64,000 bases of DNA. Source: Lobosporangium transversale (taxonomy: Eukaryota; Mortierellomycota; Mortierellomycetes; Mortierellales; Mortierellaceae). Shown here piece by piece: positions 10,368 through 22,600 of this stretch. How positions within the stretch are numbered: position 1 is the stretch's first letter; every line of letters starts with the position of its first letter. The stretch spans positions 1 to 64,000 of the forward strand of contig NW_019029010.1 of the NCBI RefSeq assembly GCF_002105155.1, given 5' to 3'. Below the pieces are notes generated by a model. The model was not told the DNA's origin, made no database searches, and was given only the letters and a program-made list of their open reading frames with translations. Position numbers and translations under genes: made by a program.

Positions 10368-11825
10368 ACATGGCTCGTGTTATTGTTATTGCATTTCTTT
10401 TTTTTTTTTTTTTTTTTTTTTGGCTCATTTTGAGAATCGGCCGAAGGTTACACGAACCCGACCCCATGTTGCCATGTTGCTGATGATGACAACATACATC
10501 TCATTGTATATACGTATATATATATATTAACTGCATACAGATGCGTTTGAGGGAATGGTACTGCATATATGCATAACTCTATCTGTTGTGACATTGTTAT
10601 TGATCGGGGCAGTTACTGTCAATTAAGACATAGTTAGTGTCCCTGATACGACTCATGATAGAACATTGTCGCACTGACTAGTCTCTATATATACTCGACC
10701 TGAACTCCATTACATCTTTTACCATCACCGTGTCTCTCGCTGAATTTGGTCTCTTCAAGATCTTTTTTTTTTTTTTTTTTTTTTTTTTTGAATTAGCTCG
10801 CCAACTTTTACAATGGCAGTCAGTAGGCGAGATAAAACGCACAACAAAGTGACAAATTGTTTTAATGGTGTATCTACTATCACAACTCCTATTCAATAAA
10901 TGAAATAACTCTCCCTGTGTCGCGAATAATAAGAATAATAATCTGATAATAGAAATAAAAACTACATTTGACTAGTCTGCACAGGCTTCTCTCCCTCTTC
11001 TCCTAGAGGTCCTAGAGGGAAGGAATCTTCCATTATTTCTGCTCCTTTAGTTGGTCGTCCCTAAAAGCAGTCAACATTTAATGCAAAATAAATAAAAAAG
11101 TTGATAAGAAGGGCGACACCACCAATGCATGTCGTCCAATGGTCTTGCCTATACCGACGAATGTTCGACACAACCAAAAGATTAATTGGCTAGCCTCCCT
11201 TGTGGCCAATATTGCTCGTTGTCTATGGAATGCTTCGAGTTATTTTTCCCAGGGATATTTATTAAGCGTATAGATGTCGGCTTTTACTCAACTGTAGGTC
11301 ATGCGTTGGATAACATGGATGGTCGATTTTGAGAAATTACGGAAATGCCAAGCCAATACCTTTCTTGTAAAGAGCAACCAATAGGCTAGACAGATATTGT
11401 CACGGGCCATCTCCCGGTTTCTTCGACTGATGTCTCTTGCTCTTTCTCCTTCTTCTCTGATCAACCTGGTCTCTATCCGTCTGGTTGATTTTATTGAGCC
11501 AAGCAGTATGTATCTACGTAGTTTATGTCATCTATGCTTTGTCCGGGAGAGGTTTATCCAACAGCAACAGCCTTTTACTTTTGCCAGCGACGCCGCTCAT
11601 GCAGTTTATGAACGCCGTCTTTAATCCTTTAGTGGATGTGTGTGACGTAAGATTATTAACTGAGTGAGGCTTTTTTTTTGGGGAGGCGCACACAGCCCAT
11701 TTTTTGGATTTCGACTCAGCCATTCAGATCAAAAACCTTATAAATAGCGTCTATTTCCATTTTCTTTTTTTACACAACAAAGCATTTTCACTCAAAACTT
11801 AAAATACCACGTTTCGATAAAACAT
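10220..11825. other. Intergenic region with A/T homopolymers
   Basis: This separates the divergently transcribed transporter and FAD oxidoreductase. It contains an A run (about 10329-10365), two T runs (about 10398-10421 and 10762-10789) and a TA repeat near 10508-10528. No gene was recognised; short open frames lack support. Confidence 0.5.
11739..11746 (+). promoter_or_regulatory. TATA box of the FAD oxidoreductase gene
   Basis: TATAAATA lies 80 nt upstream of the ATG at 11826, in a typical place for a fungal core promoter, followed by a pyrimidine-rich stretch. Confidence 0.6.
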
Positions 11826-13619
11826 ATGCACTCACCTACTTTGCGATCAATCGCACTCGTCGGTGCGCTGGTGGCAGTTATCCATGCCAATACTGCTTTT
11901 GTCAACGCTGCACCTGACGATCTTCCTCCCCATCCTTCCCCTTCTTCCAAGTGCTATTGTCAGCCCACTGATCCATGCTGGCCCAACGATGCCACTTGGT
12001 CTGCTCTCAATACCGCTGTAGGTGGTCGATTGATCCCTACCAAGCCTGCTGCTTATGAGTGCCACGACCCTCATTATGACGCAGCCAAGTGCCAAGAGAT
12101 CCAGAAAGGCTATCACTTTGACTACTGGAGACATAAACAACCGGGTGCAGTGGAGCAAACTAATTGGGAAGTTTTCAACTACCGCAGCTGTCGTGGATTC
12201 AACCAGACTGAACCTTGTTACCAAGGCGCTGTCCCTCTTTATTCCGTCAATGTCACCAATGTCCAGGATGTTCAGCATGCAGTTCGTTTTGCAGCCAAAA
12301 ACAATATTCGCCTCGTCATCAAGAACACCGGGCATGATTACCTTGGGCGTAGTATTGGCGTTTCATCCCTTAATGTCTGGGTTCACCATTTGAAGAAAAT
12401 CGCGTTGGATGATAATTTTGTGCCAGAGGGTGCGCCTCGTAGGACCCCAGGCCAGGGCGCTATCATCCTTGATCCCGGTGTGATCTGGCAGGAAGCCTAT
12501 GCTGCCGCAAATGAGCATAATGTGACAGTCGTGGGCGGTGCTCATCCAACAGTTGGAACCAGTGGTGGTTACTGTCAGGGTGGAGGACATAGTCCCCTCT
12601 CTCCTCGTCACGGCCTCTGTGTCGACAATGTGTTGCAATACAAGGTCGTTACAGCAGATGGGCAACTCAGAGTCGCCAATGCTTACAAGAACAAGGACCT
12701 CTTCTGGGCGCTCCGCGGAGGCGGAGGATCTACCTTTGGTGTCATCGTCGAGGCAGTCTACAAGACTCATCCCGCAATTACAGAGTTCAGTTATGCCGGC
12801 TACCGCATCGGATTCAATGGAACTGAGGCTCGCCGCAAGGTCTATACCAGCTTCTTATCTCAGCAGCTTGCATGGGGCGCAGCCGGGTACTCAGGCTACT
12901 CCTACTTCCAACTCGAGGGTTTGATGTTCTACTACATGTTTCCAGGCGTAGGTTCTACAGTTGTCAACAGTACAATGTCCGCTTTCTTGAAGGAAATTGC
13001 TTCTATCCCGAACATCACTATTGAAGGAGAAGCCGTCTCTGCTGGATCCTTTTGGGAGGCTTTCGGGCCATTAGTAACCAACAATACCGAACCCACCTCT
13101 GGATCAAATACCATTTTGGGTTCGCGTCTAATCCCAAAGGCCAACTTTGAGGATGCTGCAGGCATTAGTCAGCTGGTGGATGTGATGATGGAGGCGCAGG
13201 ATGACCTTGGTAAGCTCATGGGTCCTGCTGGAGCTACTGTTCTAGGTCATTTGGTTGCAGGAGGTCAAGTGAGTAAGGGTAACAGCCGAGAAACCTCAGT
13301 GCTTCCTGCGTGGCGCAAAGCATTGTTTCATGTGGTTGTAGCAGCGTTCTGGCCCGATACGGCTCACCCAGGGGCGCCTCAATATATGGGAGAAAAAATC
13401 ACAGCAACGACTCAGCGGTTTAGAGATATCAGTCCTGGATCAGGAGCGTATTTCAATGAGGCAGATCCTAATGAGCCTGACTGGCAGGAAGCATTCTTTG
13501 GAAGCAACTATCCCCGCCTTAGGGCCATCAAGCGTAAATTGGACCCTCGAGGTGTTTTTGTCTGTCATAATTGCGTTGGCAGTGAGGACTGGAATAAGGA
13601 GCTCACTTGTCGTCTCTAA
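11826..13619 (+). CDS. Secreted FAD-binding oxidoreductase (berberine-bridge/VAO family)
   Basis: An uninterrupted 597-residue protein. A hydrophobic signal peptide (roughly residues 1-28, ending FVNAA) is followed by a cysteine-rich mature N-terminus. The FAD_binding_4 (PCMH) fold is seen from NVQDVQHAVRFA through VVTADGQLRVA and FWALRGGGGSTFGVI. KNTGHDYLGRS gives His170 and GGYCQGGGHS gives Cys250, the two residues that attach FAD bicovalently in glucooligosaccharide-oxidase/BBE enzymes. The C-terminus shows the BBE motif with the YFNEADPNEPDWQEAFFG block. N-glycosylation sequons are frequent. Such enzymes oxidise sugars or alcohols outside the cell and make hydrogen peroxide; the substrate cannot be told from sequence. 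Confidence 0.92.
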   Translation: MHSPTLRSIALVGALVAVIHANTAFVNAAPDDLPPHPSPSSKCYCQPTDPCWPNDATWSALNTAVGGRLIPTKPAAYECHDPHYDAAKCQEIQKGYHFDYWRHKQPGAVEQTNWEVFNYRSCRGFNQTEPCYQGAVPLYSVNVTNVQDVQHAVRFAAKNNIRLVIKNTGHDYLGRSIGVSSLNVWVHHLKKIALDDNFVPEGAPRRTPGQGAIILDPGVIWQEAYAAANEHNVTVVGGAHPTVGTSGGYCQGGGHSPLSPRHGLCVDNVLQYKVVTADGQLRVANAYKNKDLFWALRGGGGSTFGVIVEAVYKTHPAITEFSYAGYRIGFNGTEARRKVYTSFLSQQLAWGAAGYSGYSYFQLEGLMFYYMFPGVGSTVVNSTMSAFLKEIASIPNITIEGEAVSAGSFWEAFGPLVTNNTEPTSGSNTILGSRLIPKANFEDAAGISQLVDVMMEAQDDLGKLMGPAGATVLGHLVAGGQVSKGNSRETSVLPAWRKALFHVVVAAFWPDTAHPGAPQYMGEKITATTQRFRDISPGSGAYFNEADPNEPDWQEAFFGSNYPRLRAIKRKLDPRGVFVCHNCVGSEDWNKELTCRL

Positions 13620-16600
13620 ATAGTCAAAGAGTGTATACATTTTAGAAAATAAAAAATAGACAAGTCATCTCCATTGATCATTCCACGTGTATTCACGATT
13701 GCTTCTGCCAGCTTGTGTTCAGATCACAGATTCCATTTTTGGGTACAAAACATTCAAAGGAAAAATAGAGGAGTCATTTTCTCTAGGATCCTAGAATGAT
13801 GAAAGATAAGAGATATTTAGGCCAAGAAGGAACGCGTACCATATATACTGCCTCTATCTGTTCTTAACATCATCAAAGATTCTTTTTTTTTTTTTTTTAG
13901 GATACTCAGGACAGCTTGCGCCAACAAGGAAAACGTAAAAATAAAAGAGCAGGCACCAACAACCTGCAAATCGAAGCAAGAAGGTTTACTATCAACGTTT
14001 GGGGACCCTTTTTTTTTTATTTTTTTTATTCTCAGTTCCCGTCTTTCTTATCGCGATCACTATGCATCGAAGTGAATAAAAAAAAATTAAAATGTCAAAA
14101 AAAGACTCATCATTAATTATGGTATGGATGTAATACGTTAATGATAATGAAATGCTCAAATTTCTAATAAAGAACTAGACCCTGAAGGATTCTACATGGC
14201 ACATGCGCAGTACATTTCCGCCCTTTTCCCTCTCTCACTTTTTCTCTATTCTCAAACAAAGATGTTGAATGCCAGTATTATTTCTTGAGATTAAAACCAT
14301 TTACCTCAGTTCCACACATATAATAAAAACAAGTTTCAAGAGCTATACACGATCAAAGACTTGCGATCATTTCTTATCGACTTGCGACTGACTGATTGTT
14401 AAAAAAAAAAAAAAAAAAAAAAAAGTATCGCATTGTTTTCCTTATTGTCGTGCACATGAGATTGTGTACATTCGGTTATCTGTCAGTTTTCAAAATCGTA
14501 ATCAGATTCATCAGCTATTGTTCGGATTGTGTTTCTGTGGATCTGAATGTATGCGCATAAGACACCTTGAGGAGACACCATACATTTACCTGTGTGTTTT
14601 TTTTTTTTTCCTTTTGTCTCCGGTCTCGAACCATGAAGGCATTTGTACAAAATAGCCGCGTGATGGGAGCAGTGAAGAGATGAAGCGTTCCTTTGTCTAT
14701 AACCCGTTGGGGAGCTCCGTGCACTTTACGTCTCACTGGTTATCTTGCATGCAACGGTAAAGCATAAACAAAAAAAAAAAAAAAGGATCAATAATAAGCA
14801 GTTATAGAAGGACGACGTTGAGTTGAGATATAATCACGATAAGAAAAAGAAGTAAGGGAAAGTGGTCTTTATTTACACAAGCGTGGGTGGATCCCAAGCT
14901 TTGTGCAACATCCATGTCCACCCCTAGCCTTGTCTGTAATCTAAGAAAGTACAAACCCTCGGACTACAGTCATGAGATGAAGCATTGTGGATATATTTAT
15001 ACAATATATAAATATAAATATATATATTAATATGTAGACATTTGTACTGTCAACGAAAGCATTATTTTATAAAATAAAGAAAATGATTATGATCGTGATG
15101 GACTATCCATCGTTTTGTTTTGTGATTTATCATCAAACCTGTTCAAGGGAGTTTTACCCAAGTCTTTTTTTTTTTCACCTGGAGGTTACTCCCAAGAGTT
15201 TGAGAGCATTTGTAAGATTTCTTATCATCAAAATCAAAGAGATACTCTGTGTCTCGAGAGCTGTTTGGTCCTTTTTTTTTATCTTTATTATTTGTTAATA
15301 ACAAAAAAAGAGAGGAAAGGAAGTGATTCCGGACCCTTAGAGATCCTGTAGCTCGAATGAGCTTGTTCGGTAATGAAGCTGAGATCGATGAAAGAGAGAG
15401 GAATAGGTGATGAGAGCCGATTTTCCCTTGAAAGGGTTTTGAAATGTGAAAAAAATAAGAGCACTTGAACAAACATGTGCAGGGAGAACCCCATAGATGA
15501 AGGACGTTATACAAATCAAGAAGAGAGATGAGAGAGCAACCGACTTTTTACAACACGACAAGGTTCTGTTTGCACACAGAGCAGGAGTGGTATTGGTGGA
15601 TGAGTTAGGGTCTACAGTGGGTTGGGACATCTTTTGCATGGACACAAATATGGTCTAGCAAACAAACATGGATATTCAAAATGGCCACCTCGACTGATTG
15701 CACTACCAACTGTCTTTAATCCAGCCAATGAGCGTATCCGTTTCCCTGTTTGGATCCTAAAATCAAGATTGTGCATCTCCACAAACAAAAGAAAATGCGC
15801 GCCAAAGAAAAATAAATAAAATCAATATTGGGAACCTGTTTAATGGATTAATGGAACGAAGGAGGCGTTGCACAATCAATGAAAAAAGAATAGTCATTTA
15901 TTCTCTTAGTTATTTTAAAACAATGAGCCGTTTACTCGACTATATTTTAGATCTTTTCTGATTGAAAAAAAAAAAAAAGAAAAAAAAAAATCCATGTCTA
16001 CAACAATAGTTGTTCTAAGGAAGAGATGTCCTTCCTTTTGACCTCGCTTTGGGTAAAGAAAAGAGGATCCTCAGATGTAAGAATAATGTGTAGATACAGA
16101 TGCAAGAGTCGCTCTCTTTGTCAACAACCAACAGCAACAATCTATCCATATCCTGTTGTCCTACATCCATTTATCGTTCATCCTCCATCCTCCATCACCC
16201 ATCACCCATCGCATCCCTTTTTTGTTTGTTGACCTGCAAACACAAAATGTAGAAATAAGGTTGGGCAGACAGAACATGCAAGCCAGGTCGGTTACATACA
16301 TGATAAGATGTCATTCGATCATCCCTTGCTTTATCTTCCCTGACGCCAATCCAAATTAACCTTGTCTTTTTATATTCTATCGTGCCTTTACTTTCATTCA
16401 TCCTGATCTTTCTGCTCACTAAACTTTCACAGGGATCGCTTGCGCCAACTGATATTATTATACCTTATACCTAGAATCATAATCCAAGAACTTGTATAAA
16501 TACCACCTTCCTCCTCTTTTTCTGTTCCTTGTCTTCTGCACCTCGTCTTCTCCAAGTCTCCCTTGCCTAACGGATCTAATCCTCTTCTTCCTACCGCCTC

Positions 16601-16734
16601 TACCCTTACCCGTCCTCCTACGCCCACTCCTCCTACGCCCACTCCTACTTCTCCCTCTTCATCTTAATCTCCTTGCTTCGGGCACGAGATCTCCTCACTA
16701 ACGTCTAAAAACCTCACACGCGTACAAACAAGAA
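13620..16734. other. Long intergenic region
   Basis: 3.1 kb without a recognised gene. It contains T/A runs (for example about 13884-13899 and 14400-14424) and AT repeats near 15000-15035. The last 230 bases before the chitinase are strongly CT-rich, which looks like its 5' untranslated leader. Confidence 0.5.
16495..16502 (+). promoter_or_regulatory. TATA box of the chitinase gene
   Basis: TATAAATA sits about 240 nt upstream of the chitinase ATG and is followed by a long CT-rich leader (about 16503-16680), a common layout in strongly expressed fungal genes. Confidence 0.5.
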
Positions 16735-18610
16735 ATGAGAGCTACCATTTTGTCTTTGGCCAGTGTGGCCTTCCTTATTGCATCCGTCTCCTCTGCACCT
16801 ATCGAGAAGCGCGCTGCTGCCGACAAGCTCGTTGTCGGATACTGGGTTCCATGGGGTGATGTTCCAGTCTCGGCTGTTGACTTCTCCAAGTACACTCACA
16901 TCAACTAGTAAGTCCTGATCGAATGTTTTTCTATATTCTACGCTTTTAATGCCTGTCCGTCTATCTGTCCAACCGCATACTCTATGAACAATAAAATAGA
17001 GTGGATTGGAAAAGTAGAACTTGCTAACCTCCAAGGATATTTTTCTAATGCTTGTAAAAAAAAAAATAAAAAAAAAAACAGCGGTTTTGGTGTGATGAAA
17101 AAGAGTGCCCCCAGCCCTGCAGATATTGTGTTTGATCGTTACTACGATGGTACTCCCATGAGGGAGTTGGTCAAGAGGGCAGCTCCTTACAAGGTCCCCA
17201 TCTTGATGTCAATTGGTGGCTGGACCGGTTCCGAGACCTTCTCCATCGTGGCCGCAGATGCTGCTCTGCGCAAGACTTGGATCAACAACGCCTTGGTCTT
17301 CGTCCGCAAGAACACCCTTGGCGACAGTGCAGAGAAGCCCAACGGATGGGACATGGATGGTATTGATATCGATTGGTAAGTCTTTTTTTTTATTTTTATT
17401 TTTATTTTTTTTATAATATATATCAGGATGTGTATCCTTTATGTGTATTGATTACTATGAAAGAAGGGAATAGCTAACTTGTCTGTTGCATTTACTTGTG
17501 CTATGAAATTCTGATAGGGAGTACCCTGGACGCGCTGGTGCCCCATGCAACACCTACACTCCTCAGGACTCTGCCAATTACCTCCTCTTGTTGAAGGAGC
17601 TCCGTGCTGCTTTGGATGCAGAGTTCCCCACCAACCGTAAGCTCGTCACCGCTGCTGTCCGTGTTCAGCCTTTCGATGGCACTAGCGGCAGACCTATGAG
17701 CGATGTTTCTGCCTTTGTTCCTTACTTTGACTGGCTCTCCATCATGGCTTATGATATCCATGGATCATGGAGCAGAACTACTGGACCAAACGCTCCTTTC
17801 GGCACTCCCTCAGCTCCAGGTGAACCCTTCGGAGTCATCCAATCCGTTACTTCATGGAGGTCTGCTGGATGGCCTTCTGACAAGTTGGTTGTCGGTACTG
17901 CTTTCTACGGTACTGCCCTCACCGCCACTGTTGATATGAACACTCAGAACCCCATTACCCAGTATGTCCCCCACACCGGATCCGCTGCTCTTGTGAAGCG
18001 TGCTGCCAGCAACGTGACCACTACCGCCGCCTGCGGTGTCAAGGAGATCATTGCTGAGCCCACCGGCACCTGGAGATGGAAGGACATCCGTGCCAACATC
18101 TTGACTGGAGGACCCACCACCCCTGCTGCTGGCTGGAAGCGTTACTGGGATCCTGAATCCCAGACCCCATGGGCATTCCGTGCCTCGGACAAGAAGTTTG
18201 TTTCATATGATGATATTCAATCGATCACTGTCAAGGTCAACTATGTGAAGCAGCAGAACTTGCGTGGTGTGATGTTCTGGGAGATGTCGCACGATTACAA
18301 CGACGAATTGTTGAATGCTTTGAACACTGTTCATGGTGGACCTTCGCCTACTACCACCACCACTTCTGCCTCCACCACTACCACTACAGTTAGCACCCGT
18401 GTTTCGACCACGACCACGGCTGTGACCACAACTACTCCAGGACCTGGTGTCTGCAGCGGTGTCCCTGCCTGGAACAGCGCCACTGTCTATGCTACCCCTG
18501 GAACCAAGGTCACATACAATGGTCATCTCTGGACCAACCAGTGGTGGACTCAGGGCGAGGCTCCTAGCGGCTCTTCTTGGGGAGTCTGGAAGGACAACGG
18601 TGCCTGCTAA
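16735..18610 (+). CDS. Secreted GH18 chitinase with C-terminal CBM5/12-type chitin-binding module
   Basis: Three exons (16735-16907, 17082-17375, 17518-18610) give about 519 residues. A signal peptide ending SVSSA is followed by a likely Kex2 site (EKR). The GH18 barrel is shown by KLVVGYWVPW, LMSIGGWTGS (the SxGG strand) and DGIDIDWE, where Glu157 is the catalytic acid. The second intron cuts the tryptophan codon directly before that glutamate. SIMAYDIHGSW and MFWEMSHDYND are later barrel strands. A Thr-rich linker (about residues 430-465), likely O-glycosylated, leads to a C-terminal module of the type CSGVPAWNSATVY...WTNQWWTQGEAP...WKDNGAC, a CBM5/12 fold with aromatic ligand residues. The enzyme should hydrolyse chitin in the wall or in food. 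Confidence 0.95.
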
Positions 18611-19675
18611 AAAAGAAAGAGAAGAAAAAAAAAAAAAAAAAAAAAAAAAAAGGAGAGGATTAAGTGTTGATCACTTTAGCAGTATCTCCATTACAAAATA
18701 ACGAAAACAGGACAAAAAAAAAAAAAAAAAAAAAAAAGAAAAGACTTGTTGATCAAGCAATAACAAATAACCAAAGAGTGCAGGTTCACTCATTTAACGT
18801 ATTATCAATACATTCTATTTTCCACCTTCCCTATCCCACATCAATTTTTTTTTTCTTCAAGTAGTTCATTGTAGTCAATGTCCCCCCACTTTAGGATGAC
18901 GAATACTTCATTTATTCTCTCTCAGCTATTTTAGTTTCTCCTACGATGAATGAATAAAATGAAAAAGAAAATACTAAAGTAATGTAATAAATCAATATGA
19001 TATGAGCAGATCTTTGAGCAAATGCTCTATTGAACGCGCCTAAACATATTCAGAAAGGACGAAATAGCTTATTTCCATCTTTTGTAGCAAAGTCACTCCA
19101 GGCGCTTCAAGGACAAGGAGGGCTCCAATTCTTTCAATGGATACAGCAAAAGTGAATCAATAGCCCTGAAGGGGGTACTGACCCCACAGGGGCAAGATCA
19201 TCGTGTCTATTGTGCTTCTAATCAATAACACATCAGTATCAAGGGAACAGACAAACAGAATTTTATAAACATTATGATTTAGTCCTGAGTATAGATGAAA
19301 TAAAGGGATGAATTAGTGGGTGAGGTGAATCAGAATGATGAATGATGCACAAGGCAAATAATTGGTTCTAAACAGTTAAAGGCACATTTGAACATGGACC
19401 AGAGTGGTGAGTGGCTTGATGCTACAGAACCACACGCTTATTATTCGCTTATTATTACAATGGGTCATTTCTTTTTTTTACAATTTCACCATCAACAAAG
19501 TCCATTCTGATGGCACCACCTAATTAACAACACGCGTATTCCCCAACAGCGCCCCCTAATCCAATTACGAGCTGTTACTGTCATATCCCGTATCTTTATT
19601 AACATTGAAACCACCTTTTATCTCGAGGAAAAACAAAAAAAAAAAAAAAAAAAAAAGCCAGAAAAGGACGCTGCT
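18611..19675. other. Intergenic region between chitinase and first NLR-like gene
   Basis: No gene recognised. Two A runs follow the chitinase stop (about 18626-18650 and 18714-18737) and another A run (about 19632-19656) lies within 20 nt of the next ATG. There is no trace of the helical N-terminal domain that the second NLR-like gene carries. Confidence 0.5.
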
Positions 19676-22600
19676 ATGCCCCAAAAAAAGAGCTCCATTC
19701 TTAACAGTAATATCTCAGGACATGCTGAACGAAGAGTAGCTGAAGAAGGGATCGATACCCACACTCATCTTCGCACTGGCATCGAAACGAGCTTGCGTCA
19801 GTTCAGGTGCAGGAGGCTTGTGAAAAGACCTGAAGACTGTGATTTCTATATCCAGCTTCAAGGTAGAGTAATTCCTCAAGTGCGTGAGGATGAAGAACCA
19901 TTGATGGAGATTGCAAAAAAGTTTTTGAGTAGTAACAAGAAGGTGATGCTTGTTCAAGGTTACCCGGGAACTGGAAAGTCAATGTTCTGTCGCACATTGG
20001 AGCGTTATCTGTGGGATAAATATGAAGAGAACCATAGGCGAGTCCCTCTTTTCATCAGCCTGCCAGCAATTAACAATCCCCAGGTTGACCTCGTTGTGAA
20101 GCACCTGCAGGAAGAGGCCTTTACTGAGGCACAGATCAGAGAACTGAAAAAGAGCCACAGCTTCATTCTCATCTGTGATGGTTATGATGAAAGCATGCGA
20201 GCCAACAATCTTTATATGACTAACCGTCTCAATCAGTCTGGAGAATGGCGTGCACAGATGGTGATCAGCTGTAACAGCGACAGCCTTGGACCAAACTATC
20301 AAGATTGCTTTCAACCTACACGTCATAATCTCCGGAAAAGCCAATCTTTGTTTTTGGACGTTGTTATAGCGCCGCTCTGTGAGATGCACGTGCACGAAGC
20401 CTGCGAGCAGTATATGGAAGCTATGGGCACAGCATGGGATGCTGAAGACTACAGCCGAGCTTTTCGTTTGATCCCAGATTATGATGAACTCAAGAGGAAC
20501 CCCTTTCTGCTGTCAATGTCGTTGCAGGTGCTTCCACAGATGATGGGCCCTGGTCAGAGCTCAACCCCAGAAATCAAACGCATCTCGATCTATGATCAGT
20601 TCATCCAACTGTGGTATGAGAAGAAATTGAAAGATGTTTTGGAACTGGAAGACAAGAGAACATTAGAACTATTGTCGGATGGAAAGTTTGCACAGAAGGG
20701 GATTAAATATATAGTATCGTTAGCAACAGCAATCTATAGACACCAAGGAAATAATGCAGTAGTGGAATATTCGCCCCTCCAGCATAAGGAAACATGGAAA
20801 GAAGCGTTCTTTGGCAGAGACAATGGAGACCAACTGTTACTCAAGGCATCGCCCCTGGCCCACATTGGCAATCAATACCGGTTTATACATCACTCACTGC
20901 TGGAGTACTGTTTGGTGCGTGCAATATTTGAGCCACAGGATGCAAGAAATGTAGGCATCCTTAAAGACCATGATGACGATGTATACAAGGGTTATGCGCT
21001 TACAGGAGCATCTGATGCGCCATCACTTCTGATCTGGAGGGGCATTGTGAATGAACCCTCGGTCGCCCAGTTCCTAGCAGAGCGAGCTTTACTAGAACCT
21101 ATTTTCAAAGAGCAGCTTCTTGCGTATGTTGAGCACTCGAAGAGCAACAGCAAGTGGAGGATTGCAGCAGCGAACGCCATGACGATCTTGGTGCGAGCAG
21201 GAGTGTCATTCAGCGGAGCTGATTTACGTGGAATTCAGATCCCTGGAGCGGATGTGAGGCATGGCAACTTTGATTCTGCTCAACTACAAGGAGCAGACTT
21301 GAGAAAGGTCAAGATGCGCAGTTGCTGGCTTCGTGAAGCTGACCTGAGTGGTGCACGAATGAAAGGGGTACAGTTTGGTGAATGGATGTATAACCTATTG
21401 AATTCACATATGATTGACGGCGCATACTCACCCTGCGGAAAGACGTTGGCAGTATGCACTACCAACATACTATGTGTTTATGACACATCAACATGGGACC
21501 AGCTTTGGACATATGGTGGCGATTTCTATACCTTCAATCCTTATTCACCAGACGGTCGATACCTCGCTTTTGTCTCTGCCAGGACTGAAATACATATATG
21601 TGAAGCAAAGTCAGGAAAGCACACTCTAAGCTTGATAGGGCACGAGAACGAGATCCGATTTCTAGTGTACTCACCGGATGGATATCAAATCGCCTCTGTT
21701 GGACAAGATTACACAACAGTGCGTGTGTGGAGTACTTTTTCAGGATCACTTTTGTATGCTTTGGAAAACAATGGAATGCCTATGGCCTATTTAGAATACT
21801 CTCCTGACGGACATCAACTTGCTTCATCAGCCCCTGATAACGTGACTCAGTTATGGGATCTAGAAACAGGACAACTGCAGCTTGTACTAGAAAGTCATAA
21901 GAGCCACACTGGCCGGACTGTATATTCATTGGACGGCCGAGAAATATATTCCCATACTGATGATAATACTATATGTATGTGGGACACAAAGTCAGGCCAG
22001 CTTAAGCGGACTATTGAACTTGAGATTTGTTGCAAAGGCGTCAAATTCTCCCCTGATCGGAGGCTCATAGCTTTGTGGTATAAGTATGATGTAGACGTGC
22101 GTGGCACACAAGCAAACAACCTCATCTGCATCCTTTCAGGACATATTGGTCTAATCGAGGAGGTGGCGTTCCAACCCAATGGTCATCAGCTTGCTACATG
22201 CGCCGCTGACATGACTATACGGCTCTGGAACATCAGAACGGGGGAAGTCAACAATATTTTGTATGGACATATGCGCCCTATTAACTGCATACGATTCTCG
22301 CCAAGCGGACATCAGTTGGCAACTTGTAGCGACGACTATACGCTACGTGTGTGGGATGCACGACAGCCGCCATTCTTTCATGCTATACCTGGTCATGAAT
22401 GTGTTATTAACTGTGTGGTTAGTTCACCTGATGGAACGCGGATAGCTTCTGGCAGCAATGACTGTACAATACGTCTCTGGGACGCGCAAACCGGGGTAAC
22501 GCTCCAGACACTTAATACCCATATGGCTGAAGTAACTAACGTCAGATATTCGCCAACTGGTCATCTACTTGCGTCTCGTGATAGAGCCAACATTCTATGT

